20,738 nt of DNA from an uncultured Methanobrevibacter sp. (GTDB lineage Archaea; Methanobacteriota; Methanobacteria; Methanobacteriales; Methanobacteriaceae). Made by a program: the position numbers and the translations under genes. The stretch covers positions 1 through 20,738 of the forward strand of contig ONIK01000025.1 in the NCBI GenBank assembly GCA_900317865.1, in the 5' to 3' direction. The notes beneath the pieces are model-generated. The model was not told the origin of the DNA and did not search any database. It worked only from the letters and a program-made list of their open reading frames with translations. Positions 1 through 7,015 of this stretch are shown here, piece after piece; the first letter of the stretch is position 1; each line of letters opens with the position of its first letter.

Positions 1-107
1 AAAATTGAAAGTTTATAATTGAACTTTATTTAAAATTAATGTAAAAAATTAGTAAAAAATTGAACTGTTATTAATAACTAATAATTTCCGCCAACACTCA
101 TTATCAT

Positions 108-143
108 AAAAAAAAGAAATTAAAAGAGATTTATAAATCTCTT
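108..143 (-). terminator. Terminator of the HMGS-thiolase operon, overlapping the thiolase stop codon
   Basis: A perfect 20-bp palindrome (AAGAGATTTA/TAAATCTCTT, 124-143) includes the thiolase stop codon (131-133). On the minus strand it is followed by a T-rich stretch with eight consecutive T (108-115). Seen directly; the terminator role is inferred. Positions 1-107 are AT-rich and hold no gene I can support. Confidence 0.7.
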
Positions 144-1288
144 CCGAAAATATGTACTGCTGCAGTACCTCCGGTACCACCTATGTTGTGAGTCATACCG
201 ATTTCTGCACCATCAACTTGACGTCCGCCAGCTTCTCCTCTTAATTGCCATACGATTTCAGCAGCCTGAGCAATACCTGTAGCTCCGAGAGGGTGTCCAC
301 GAGCTTTAAGACCACCTGAAGAATTGATTGGGAAATCACCGTCAATTTCAGTTTGGCCTTCTTCAATAGCTATTCCACCTTTACCTTTTTCAGCAAATCC
401 TAAGTCTTCAACTGCCAAAAGACCGTTGATTGAGAAACAGTCATGGACTTCAGTAACATCAATATCCTTTACAGTAACTCCAGCCATTTCATAAGCTTTT
501 CTGGAAGCTACTTTAGTTGATTCAATAGTAGTAATATCTTTTCTGTCATGTAATGTCAATGTTCCTGAAGCTTGTGCGGAAGCCTTTACATAAATTGGAG
601 TGTCAGTATATTTTTTAGCATCTTCAGCAGGCACCATAACAATAGCCGCTGCTCCGTCTGATACGGGAGAACAGTCTAGTAATGTTAAAGGATCTGCTAC
701 CATAGTAGAGTTGATTACCTTATCTACACTGATTTCAAATGGGAATTGTGCATTTGGATTTTTAGATGCATTTTTGTGGTTTACAACTGAAAACTGTGCC
801 AATTGTTCACGGGTTGTACCGTATTCGTGCATGTGTCTTTTTGCAATCATTGCATATAATGACGGGAATGTAGCTCCTTGCTGAGCTTCCCATTCCTGAT
901 CTGATGCAGTTGCAATAGCCGGAGTAGCATCAACAACATCAGTCATCTTTTCAACACCAGCAGAGATTACTACATCATGAAAACCTGATGCAACAGCCAT
1001 GATACCTTGTCTTAAAGCCAATCCTCCTGATGCACAAGCAGCTTCAACTCTTGTGGTTGGAACAGGGTTTAAACCTACATGATCGGAAATAAGGGCTGCA
1101 ATATGTTCTTGTTCTACAAATAATCCTGAAGACATGTTTCCAACAAACATTGCTTCGATTTCATCTCCCCCCATATCTGCATCAACCAAAGCCTTTACAC
1201 CAGCTTCAGCAATCATGTCTCTGAAGGAGTAATCCCATAATTCACCGAATTTTGTTTGTGAAACACCAATAATAGCAACGTCTCTCAT
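131..1288 (-). CDS. Thiolase (acetyl-CoA C-acetyltransferase), archaeal SCP2-like type
   Basis: This thiolase makes acetoacetyl-CoA from two acetyl-CoA, the first step of the mevalonate route to archaeal isoprenoid lipids. The 385 residues are full length. The acyl-accepting Cys is C85 in VEAACASGG, the catalytic His is H332 in GHPLGATG, and an HDCF motif (282-285) is typical of SCP2-type thiolases. Where bacterial biosynthetic thiolases have a second Cys near the C-terminus this protein reads NIGGTGG (368-374), so C284 of HDCF may serve; that is family knowledge plus inference. It lies 12 nt downstream of HMG-CoA synthase, with ribosome site GGGAGGT just before its ATG, so the two are co-transcribed. 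In methanogens these two enzymes and a DUF35 zinc-ribbon protein form one channelling complex; no DUF35 gene follows here. Confidence 0.93.
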   Translation of the reverse strand: MRDVAIIGVSQTKFGELWDYSFRDMIAEAGVKALVDADMGGDEIEAMFVGNMSSGLFVEQEHIAALISDHVGLNPVPTTRVEAACASGGLALRQGIMAVASGFHDVVISAGVEKMTDVVDATPAIATASDQEWEAQQGATFPSLYAMIAKRHMHEYGTTREQLAQFSVVNHKNASKNPNAQFPFEISVDKVINSTMVADPLTLLDCSPVSDGAAAIVMVPAEDAKKYTDTPIYVKASAQASGTLTLHDRKDITTIESTKVASRKAYEMAGVTVKDIDVTEVHDCFSINGLLAVEDLGFAEKGKGGIAIEEGQTEIDGDFPINSSGGLKARGHPLGATGIAQAAEIVWQLRGEAGGRQVDGAEIGMTHNIGGTGGTAAVHIFGRDL

Positions 1289-1300
1289 AATCTAACCTCC

Positions 1301-2338
1301 CTACATTTTAATTTTACCTTTGAATTTAGCATAAACAGCATAATCAACATAAGTTTTGTTGGAAATGATTTCTTCCGTTTTAGGAGCCAAATCTCTTTTT
1401 TCAGTTATTTCATCAGTTACTTCCAAGGTGAATCCGTCACTACCTGCACCTGAACCGTATGATACAACAAATATTTTGTCTCCAGGTTCAGCTACATCCA
1501 AAATGTTGGATAATGCAAGAGGCACAGCACCGGAATATGTATTTCCAATGTTTGGAGTTAATAATCCTCGAGAGTATTGTTCAGGAGTAAATCCTAATTT
1601 TTTAGCTGCCCTTAAGTAAAACTTACCATTTGGTTGGTGGAAACAGGCATAATTATAATCAGCAGCTTGAGTATCAGTCAGTTCAAATAAGTTTTTAGCT
1701 GCACTCAATACATGCTTGAAGTAAGCTGGTTCTCCGGTAAAACGGCCACCGTGAGATGGGTAGTCTTCACCTTCCCTTCTGTAAAAATCGGGAGTGTCAG
1801 TTGTAAAACTGTAAGTCTCTTCTATTTCAGCCAAAGTGTTTTTCTTACCAATGACATAAGCGGCACCACCTGCAGATGCGGTATATTCCAAAGCATCTCC
1901 AGGAGCTCCCTGAGATGTATCAGCACCAATAGCTAATCCGTATTCAATTCTGTCACTTTCAACAAGACCCATTGACATTTGGATACCCGCAGTTCCTGCT
2001 TTACATGCAAACTCCAAATCAGCTGCAGTCATGTCAGGTGTTGCACAAACAGCTTCTGCAACAATGGTTGCTGTTGGTTTTACTGCATATGGATGTGATT
2101 CAGAACCTACATAAACGGCACCAATCTTTTGTGGATCTATCTGAGCTCTTGCTAGAGCATATCTAGCAGCGGTAACTGCAATAGTTGCAGTATCTTCATC
2201 AGCAGAAGGAACAGATTTTTCGTTGACTACTAAACCATTAGATAAAGCTACAGGGTCATCTCCCCAAACTTTAGCTATTTCTTCCACTTTTATTCTGTAT
2301 GAAGGCACATATGCCCCATATCCTACAATTCCTACCAT
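1301..2338 (-). CDS. Hydroxymethylglutaryl-CoA synthase (archaeal type)
   Basis: Condenses acetyl-CoA with acetoacetyl-CoA to HMG-CoA, the second step of the mevalonate pathway, in the cytoplasm. The protein is 345 residues, the normal archaeal length. The catalytic triad is visible: E80 in VGSE, the nucleophile C112 in ACKAGT and H234 in FHQPNGK. The start is supported by ribosome site GGTGAT five nt upstream of the ATG. It is the first gene of a two-gene operon with the thiolase, whose product supplies its substrate; pulling the unfavourable thiolase reaction by direct transfer is known for this enzyme pair in methanogens. Nothing looks degraded. Confidence 0.95.
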   Translation of the reverse strand: MVGIVGYGAYVPSYRIKVEEIAKVWGDDPVALSNGLVVNEKSVPSADEDTATIAVTAARYALARAQIDPQKIGAVYVGSESHPYAVKPTATIVAEAVCATPDMTAADLEFACKAGTAGIQMSMGLVESDRIEYGLAIGADTSQGAPGDALEYTASAGGAAYVIGKKNTLAEIEETYSFTTDTPDFYRREGEDYPSHGGRFTGEPAYFKHVLSAAKNLFELTDTQAADYNYACFHQPNGKFYLRAAKKLGFTPEQYSRGLLTPNIGNTYSGAVPLALSNILDVAEPGDKIFVVSYGSGAGSDGFTLEVTDEITEKRDLAPKTEEIISNKTYVDYAVYAKFKGKIKM

Positions 2339-2414
2339 TAAATCACCATAAAATTTATCTTTATGAAATAAAATTATAAAAAGTATTATAATTAATTAAT
2401 ATTTGTTTTTAATT

Positions 2415-2424
2415 ATTATATAAA
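2415..2424 (-). promoter_or_regulatory. TATA box, predicted promoter of the HMGS-thiolase operon
   Basis: The minus strand reads TTTATATAAT about 75 nt upstream of the HMG-CoA synthase ATG, which predicts a leader of roughly 50 nt. Sequence match only. Confidence 0.5.
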
Positions 2425-2464
2425 GGTAACTACAAAAAATAAGAATTTTAATAAAAGATAAGAA

Positions 2465-2480
2465 ATTTTTTTAAAAAAAT
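2465..2480 (-). terminator. Probable terminator of the tRNA-Gly pair
   Basis: A 16-nt A/T palindrome (seven T then seven A) begins 14 nt past the end of tRNA-Gly(TCC). On the minus strand it gives a run of seven T, the usual archaeal termination signal. Confidence 0.4.
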
Positions 2481-2493
2481 ATATTATTGAATA

Positions 2494-2567
2494 TGCAGCT
2501 GCCGGGATTCGAACCCGGGTTGTAGGCTTGGAAGGCCCAAGTAATAACCAGACTATACCACAGCTGC
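2494..2567 (-). tRNA. tRNA-Gly (anticodon TCC)
   Basis: The minus strand folds into a full cloverleaf. Acceptor GCAGCTG pairs with CAGCTGC, the T-arm is CCGGG-TTCGAAT-CCCGG, and anticodon stem TGGGC/GCCTA carries loop CTTCCAA, giving anticodon TCC. The discriminator base is A and CCA is not encoded. It reads GGA and other GGN codons. It lies 11 nt downstream of a second tRNA-Gly. Confidence 0.95.
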
Positions 2568-2578
2568 AAAAGTAAAAG

Positions 2579-2652
2579 TGCGGCGTCCGGGATTTGAACC
2601 CGGGTCTCTAACGTGGCAGGCTAGAGTCTTAACCAGGCTGGACTAACACCGC
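2579..2652 (-). tRNA. tRNA-Gly (anticodon GCC)
   Basis: The minus strand folds into a cloverleaf. Acceptor GCGGTGT pairs with ACGCCGC (one G-T pair), anticodon stem CTAGC/GTTAG carries loop CTGCCAC, giving anticodon GCC, and the T-arm is CCGGG-TTCAAAT-CCCGG. Discriminator A, no encoded CCA. It reads GGC and GGT codons and is the first gene of the tandem tRNA-Gly transcript. Confidence 0.95.
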
Positions 2653-2690
2653 ATAAAAATAAACAACAATATTATATTATATAATTATGG

Positions 2691-2698
2691 TATATAAA
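2691..2698 (-). promoter_or_regulatory. TATA box of the tRNA-Gly pair
   Basis: The minus strand reads AAAACTTTTATATACC, a good BRE plus TATA match, 39 nt before the 5' end of tRNA-Gly(GCC). This places initiation about 10-15 nt upstream of the mature tRNA. Confidence 0.65.
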
Positions 2699-2724
2699 AG
2701 TTTTGTTTTTTTCTCGTTTATCAA

Positions 2725-3387
2725 TTAACTTTTCCTTGCAAGGACACAAATCCAGTCATTTTTATTATCGATATAAGCCATAAAATCTGTGAAACCGGTT
2801 TTTTCAAGAGTTTCCTTCAATACATCTTCAGAATATATCTTCATATCCAAAAGCTCAACTAAATCATCGTATTTTTCCATTTCACCTTCTCTGTAAACAG
2901 CTTCATTACAGAAAAATACCAGTCCGCCTTTTTTCAATACACGGTTGACCTCTTTTAAATCATTGACGAAATCCGGCCAAAAATATATCGTTTCAAAACC
3001 GGTTACAATATCAAAAGTTTCATCTTCAAAAGGCATATCAGATACTGATGCCTGAATTACATCAACTTTACCTGCATCAATTGCTTTTTTGTTGATTTCG
3101 ATTGATTTTTCTACACTTATTTCTGAATAATCTATTCCGATGACTTTACCTGTACTGATCAGTTTTGCAAACCTTTCAATATTTTTTCCGCCGCCGCATC
3201 CGATATCAAGAATTATATTATCAGGCAGGATATTAAAATGACTCACTCCCCATTGAGCCATCATTTCATGAGATTTGTTCATTCTGTCAAGGATTTGTCG
3301 TCCTAATCTGCCTACTGGTTTTCTTGCATTTATAATCAGTTTCTTGTCTTCAATGTGGTGACCTGTATTTACTTTATCTTTACTCAT
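2725..3387 (-). CDS. Class I SAM-dependent methyltransferase, substrate unknown
   Basis: A 220-residue Rossmann-fold methyltransferase of the Methyltransf_11 (UbiE-like) group. Motif I, DIGCGGG, is at 61-67; the acidic end of strand 2 is in GIDYSE at about 83-88; the motif around ASVSDMPFEDETFDIV (about 112-127) is the usual strand 4 region, followed by YFWPD. The substrate cannot be read from the sequence; small molecule, protein and RNA targets are all possible. It starts 8 nt after the tgtA stop, and its ribosome site TAGGTG overlaps that TAG stop, so the two are translationally close and share a transcript. That context hints at a tRNA-related role but does not prove one. Confidence 0.85.
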   Translation of the reverse strand: MSKDKVNTGHHIEDKKLIINARKPVGRLGRQILDRMNKSHEMMAQWGVSHFNILPDNIILDIGCGGGKNIERFAKLISTGKVIGIDYSEISVEKSIEINKKAIDAGKVDVIQASVSDMPFEDETFDIVTGFETIYFWPDFVNDLKEVNRVLKKGGLVFFCNEAVYREGEMEKYDDLVELLDMKIYSEDVLKETLEKTGFTDFMAYIDNKNDWICVLARKS

Positions 3388-3395
3388 GTTAACAC

Positions 3396-5369
3396 CTATT
3401 TTTTAAATCCTTTTCTTGTTTTTATAGCCTGACCCGTTTGAAAATTATTGATTTCAACAGCAGATAATAATGATTTTCCGTAAGCCAATAGCTTGTCTTC
3501 TTCATTAACAATTAAAACCTCATCACGGGCTCTTATGTTTTCATCGCATTCTATGACGAATTTTGAAAATACGCTTTTTCCGTCAAGTGCGAAGGGCTCT
3601 GAGTCCTTGTTTACTACAACACGATTTTTTGGATATGAGGCTGCAGCGTGCAGTCTTTTAGCTCCTTCCTTGGATAATACAAGGTATGAATCTGATGCCC
3701 TCATATTGACAATCAATGTTTTTCCGTCATAGATATGTCTGATTTTGCCTGTCTTTTTACTTTTTTCTACGTTGATATTGCCCTTGAACAATGCTTCACC
3801 GACACCCCATCCGAACTGGTAGTCCGCTATTGCCTTAAGCTTTTTAACGTCGTCTTTTGCATATCTTATTTCATCATCTACTTTATCTTTCAAATCTAAA
3901 TCGAGGTTTCTGACAATTCTCGGATGGATGAGAACCTGTTCATATTCCCCTGCGAATTCATCCAAAAATGTTTTAAGGTAATCTTTACTGTCGCTGTCCC
4001 ATATTTTAGGAGCAGCATTCTGACTTAATGGATATAATTCATCAATTTCAAGTGGTATAAGTCCAAACGGAATGTCCATTACCATAAAGTCACTGTCATC
4101 CAGATGCACATCATGTCTTTTTCCGCAGACGTAAAACTCCCCCAGCTTGCCTGAAATAAATTTGGAATAAGGCTTTCGTGAAGGAGGAAGAATTATCAAA
4201 TCACGTTTTTTAGGCATTTCTTGAAGCTTATCATGATGTCTTAAAACCTCAGACCTGCCCAGGGATTCCGGACCGGTGTAGAAAAATGCAGATTTCTTGC
4301 TTCTCGGATCATACTGCTCAAAGTTTTCATTATAATTTTTAAGCTGGCGGACAGCATCAAGAAGTGCAGGATGTGCTCTGCAGCGTTCTTCAACAAGTTC
4401 CATAAGACTTCCTTCATAAATGGCCTGTCTTATTAATCTGAGTTCTGCAAATGAAACATGCAAGTTATGCTGGGCAATTAAATCCCTTCTCTCCTTTTTA
4501 GGCATTGCCCTTAAATCATCGGGAGTGTATTTGGAACATACTTCACATGAACATGGCATTTCCTGGAGATTTTCCAGTTTGAATGTTCCTCTGGTGGATA
4601 AAAGCCTGTCATCTTCCGCATATAATATATATGCCGCTGAGTCAAACAAATCACATCCCATTGCAACGGCAAGTGCAAATACCATAGGATGGCCAGCTCC
4701 CATTAGATGGCGTGCGGTATTGTCCGGAAGATACATCATTGAGTTCATTACAACGTCTACAAGCTCCTTGTAGTGATAGGATTCCATCAGAGGCACAACG
4801 GCACCGATTGGATATAAGTCAGCATCCAGTTTTGAAAGTTCACTGGCACATTTCTGTCTTAAATCCATGAATGTTGATCCCTGAACTACTGAATTCAAAA
4901 GCATTTCAATATTGTTTTGCTTTTTAAATTCAACTGCTTCTTTTGCACGTTCAATAGTTATTTCCAAATCGCTTTCGGCCTTTTCCCTTTCCACAAATGG
5001 CGCTGTTGGAATGTCAAGGCTTGTTCCAATATCTGTTCCTATCATTTCCTGATATTCAATGACTTCCTTGTTTGTAATGTCCACATCACCATAAACGGAC
5101 AGCTGAAATGAACCTGAATCCGTCATGACCGGACCGTCAAAGTTTATTAAATTATGAAGACCTTCATCAATAGCTTTCTGCTTTAAATCCTCATCTTTAT
5201 AAATCAAATAAGCATTAGTAATCACTATATCTGCGCCGTACTTTTTAACATCGATTTCCTGCTTGCGCGGGTGTATTACAGGCATCAATGCAGGTGTTTT
5301 TACATCACCATGTTTTGTCTTTAAAACACCGACTCTTCCTCTCATATCTTTAGCTTTTATTTCAAACAT
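3396..5369 (-). CDS. tgtA: tRNA-guanine(15) transglycosylase (archaeosine synthesis)
   Basis: Exchanges guanine-15 of tRNA for preQ0, the step that begins archaeosine formation. The 657 residues have the full archaeal layout. The catalytic TGT barrel covers about 1-340, with TDSGSFQ at 83-89 and the nucleophile region GCDLFDSA (D240 the likely nucleophile). The zinc site is C273, C275, C278 with H304, spaced C-x-C-x2-C-x25-H as in the family. A middle domain covers about 345-575 and a C-terminal PUA domain about 580-655. Ribosome site AAGGTAA lies just upstream of the ATG. TATA-like stretches (TTTAAATA) lie about 40 and 70 nt upstream. It leads a two-gene operon with the methyltransferase. 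Confidence 0.95.
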   Translation of the reverse strand: MFEIKAKDMRGRVGVLKTKHGDVKTPALMPVIHPRKQEIDVKKYGADIVITNAYLIYKDEDLKQKAIDEGLHNLINFDGPVMTDSGSFQLSVYGDVDITNKEVIEYQEMIGTDIGTSLDIPTAPFVEREKAESDLEITIERAKEAVEFKKQNNIEMLLNSVVQGSTFMDLRQKCASELSKLDADLYPIGAVVPLMESYHYKELVDVVMNSMMYLPDNTARHLMGAGHPMVFALAVAMGCDLFDSAAYILYAEDDRLLSTRGTFKLENLQEMPCSCEVCSKYTPDDLRAMPKKERRDLIAQHNLHVSFAELRLIRQAIYEGSLMELVEERCRAHPALLDAVRQLKNYNENFEQYDPRSKKSAFFYTGPESLGRSEVLRHHDKLQEMPKKRDLIILPPSRKPYSKFISGKLGEFYVCGKRHDVHLDDSDFMVMDIPFGLIPLEIDELYPLSQNAAPKIWDSDSKDYLKTFLDEFAGEYEQVLIHPRIVRNLDLDLKDKVDDEIRYAKDDVKKLKAIADYQFGWGVGEALFKGNINVEKSKKTGKIRHIYDGKTLIVNMRASDSYLVLSKEGAKRLHAAASYPKNRVVVNKDSEPFALDGKSVFSKFVIECDENIRARDEVLIVNEEDKLLAYGKSLLSAVEINNFQTGQAIKTRKGFKK

Positions 5370-5526
5370 TTAATTTACCTTAAAACAATTAGTTAGAAAT
5401 AATGTATTTAAAAAAAATTATTTAAATTTAACCTATTTAAAAAGAATCAAAAAAAGGATAGATTGAACCCTCACTTTCCATGTCCGGAAAATAAAAAATA
5501 TCGAATTTAGAAAAAAAGAAAAAAAT

Positions 5527-5549
5527 AAGGTTAAGTGTGGATTAACCTT
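5527..5549 (-). terminator. Terminator hairpin of the decayed secreted-protein gene
   Basis: A perfect 8-bp inverted repeat, AAGGTTAA-GTGTGGA-TTAACCTT. On the minus strand it is followed by ATTTTTTTCTTTTTTTC. The stem holds a TAA (5531-5533) in frame with the ATG at 6067, the same stop-in-hairpin layout as the intact units in this window. Confidence 0.6.
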
Positions 5550-6067
5550 AATTCGAGGCAAAAAGCCCCTTGTTTACACAATGCGAGCGTTTGATTTCAA
5601 AGCACTTCATTATCTTTCATTATGGATTAATTTATTTGGAAAAAGGGTGTGTTTTTTTAGTCCTAAATTTATATCAAGGAGGAAATCATCACAAAAGATT
5701 AATGGCGCTCCAATTTTAGATAGCTTCCGTTTCTGATACAGAGATGCTTTTATTATGGGAAAGGAAATTGTTGGGAATTGAATTTAAAACTCAAATCTGC
5801 ACTGAACCTTGAAACCATCTTCGAAATCAAAACCCTGTTTTTAAAAGTTCATCTTTAACCTGAAGTTTGATTATTATTTGAATCGGAATCATTCAAATCC
5901 TAAATATTTTGAAATCTTTCGCAATGGATTTCCGGATTGAACAATCCGATCAAACCCGACTCGGCAGGTTCAGCATCGTCAATTGATATAGCTGAAACCT
6001 CCGGGACTTTAGCGAAAGACAACATAATAATCAAAAACATCAATACAATATTTTTCCTACTATGCAT
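5531..6067 (-). pseudogene. Decayed gene for a small secreted protein
   Basis: A good ribosome site (GAGGTGA) precedes ATG 6065-6067, which opens 55 codons: a positively charged start, a hydrophobic stretch (IVLMFLIIML) and a probable cleavage site after EVSA, then a TAG at 5900-5902. Coding-like text continues past the stop (DLNDSDSNNNQTSG), then in other frames (KDELLKTGF, then DFEDGFKVQCRFEF to 5784, then GAPLIFCDDFLLDINLGLK from about 5717 to a stop at 5610). The last hairpin stop (5531-5533) is back in the original frame, 178 codons from the ATG. I read this as an originally ~178-residue exported protein broken by nonsense and frameshift mutations. Alternatively the 55-residue ORF is a real short peptide and the rest chance. 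Function unknown. Confidence 0.5.
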
Positions 6068-6105
6068 TTTTCACCTCACTAATTAAACTCCAACCTTCGG
6101 AATTA

Positions 6106-6123
6106 TTCATGATTTATCATGAA
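6106..6123 (-). repeat. Hairpin in the 5' leader of the decayed gene
   Basis: Inverted repeat TTCATGA-TTTA-TCATGAA (7-bp stem, 4-nt loop), between the predicted TATA box at 6196 and the start codon at 6067. It would form in a leader of about 100 nt. Confidence 0.45.
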
Positions 6124-6195
6124 GTTTTTTCAAAGAATTATTCTCAAATTTTTGAATATTCCAAAGATTGTTAGTAGATATTAACTAATAAGTAG

Positions 6196-6203
6196 TATAT
6201 AAA
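6196..6203 (-). promoter_or_regulatory. TATA box of the decayed secreted-protein gene
   Basis: The minus strand reads AAAAAACTTTATATACTACT, with an A-rich BRE and TTTATATA, about 130 nt upstream of the ATG. It predicts a leader of about 100 nt, long compared with the other genes here. Confidence 0.5.
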
Positions 6204-6717
6204 GTTTTTTATTTAAATAGGCATTTATCACCAATAACTAAGGAAAAAAAGCAATTTAAAGCGAAAAATTAATCGGCTGAAAAGGCTTGAAATTCAATGC
6301 ACCAAAGCCAAAAAAGTCCAAAAAGAGGGTACAAAATAATGATAATCCCAAAGCAGATATAACAAAATATTACTTTTTTAAGCAAAATATAAGATTAAAA
6401 TGCTTATTTTAATCAAATATGAAAAAATATTAACTGATTAAATCTAAATTCAATTAAAATTACTCTTTCAATCCAAAAAAGACTAATTAATTAAAAAGCT
6501 TTTTAAAAAGGAATTAGCTAGATTAAATGAATTTTAAATCGCTTTGAAAGAAAAATGTTAAAATTAAAGCGAATAGAATTTCAGAAATCTTATCAGATTT
6601 TGGCAAAAGACGATTTATCAACTTTTAAAAAATCAATGAAAAAGAAGATATAACAAAATCAGCACCAGTATAGCTGATTTAATAAGAATTCAGAGTTTTA
6701 AATTACTTTTTCAATAC
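6204..6717. other. Gene-free AT-rich spacer
   Basis: No convincing gene. It holds a 16-bp A/T palindrome (TTAAAAAGCTTTTTAA, 6491-6506), two copies of agatataacaaaat (about 6355 and 6647), and the inverted repeat listed separately at 6656-6680. A 33-codon plus-strand ORF at 6555-6656 has no good ribosome site and is not called. Confidence 0.5.
6656..6680 (-). terminator. Inverted repeat downstream of the small membrane protein, possible terminator
   Basis: Perfect 8-bp stem AAATCAGC/GCTGATTT with a 9-nt loop, 38 nt past the stop of the 71-residue membrane protein. Only a short T-run follows on the minus strand, so the terminator role is tentative. Confidence 0.4.
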
Positions 6718-6933
6718 TCAATAATTAACCATCTGATATGTTGCATACATTCCGTACGCCCAGACGATGAAATTGATAATGCTGAATGCAAAGGAATAAA
6801 TTGATATGAAATGAGTTGCCACCGCCACTGCAAATATTATAAGCGCTTTTTTATAATCTCCTATGTATGCAATACCAAGACCAGGTAAGAAAAATGATAT
6901 GGCCAATGCAATTGCTCCGTCTCTGTCAATCAT
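6718..6933 (-). CDS. Small TM2-like membrane protein, function unknown
   Basis: A 71-residue protein with hydrophobic segments at about 7-25, 30-45 and 47-65. The SFFLPGLGIAYIGD stretch (14-27) followed by a short charged turn (YKK) resembles the PGLG-x-x-Y-x-G signature of TM2-domain proteins, in which two helices are joined by a tight turn. It has no catalytic motif. Only a weak ribosome site (GGGGT) lies upstream of the ATG. It is divergently transcribed from the MnmC2-like gene across an 82-nt spacer. The role is unknown; the family resemblance is my reading of the motif. Confidence 0.7.
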   Translation of the reverse strand: MIDRDGAIALAISFFLPGLGIAYIGDYKKALIIFAVAVATHFISIYSFAFSIINFIVWAYGMYATYQMVNY

Positions 6934-6980
6934 AATAATAACCCCATTAAACTATGAATATACATCTTTTTAATTAATTA

Positions 6981-6990
6981 TTTATATTTT
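6981..6990 (+). promoter_or_regulatory. TATA box giving a near-leaderless transcript
   Basis: TTTATATTTT starts 35 nt before the ATG at 7016. With archaeal spacing of about 25-27 nt from box centre to start site, the RNA would begin within a few bases of the ATG. This fits the absence of a ribosome site there. Confidence 0.5.
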
Positions 6991-7015
6991 TACATCAAAA
7001 GTATTATTAGATACA

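Noticed and set aside
6555..6656. 33-codon plus-strand ORF
   Set aside because: No ribosome site or clear promoter, and Lys-rich composition as expected from A-rich DNA.
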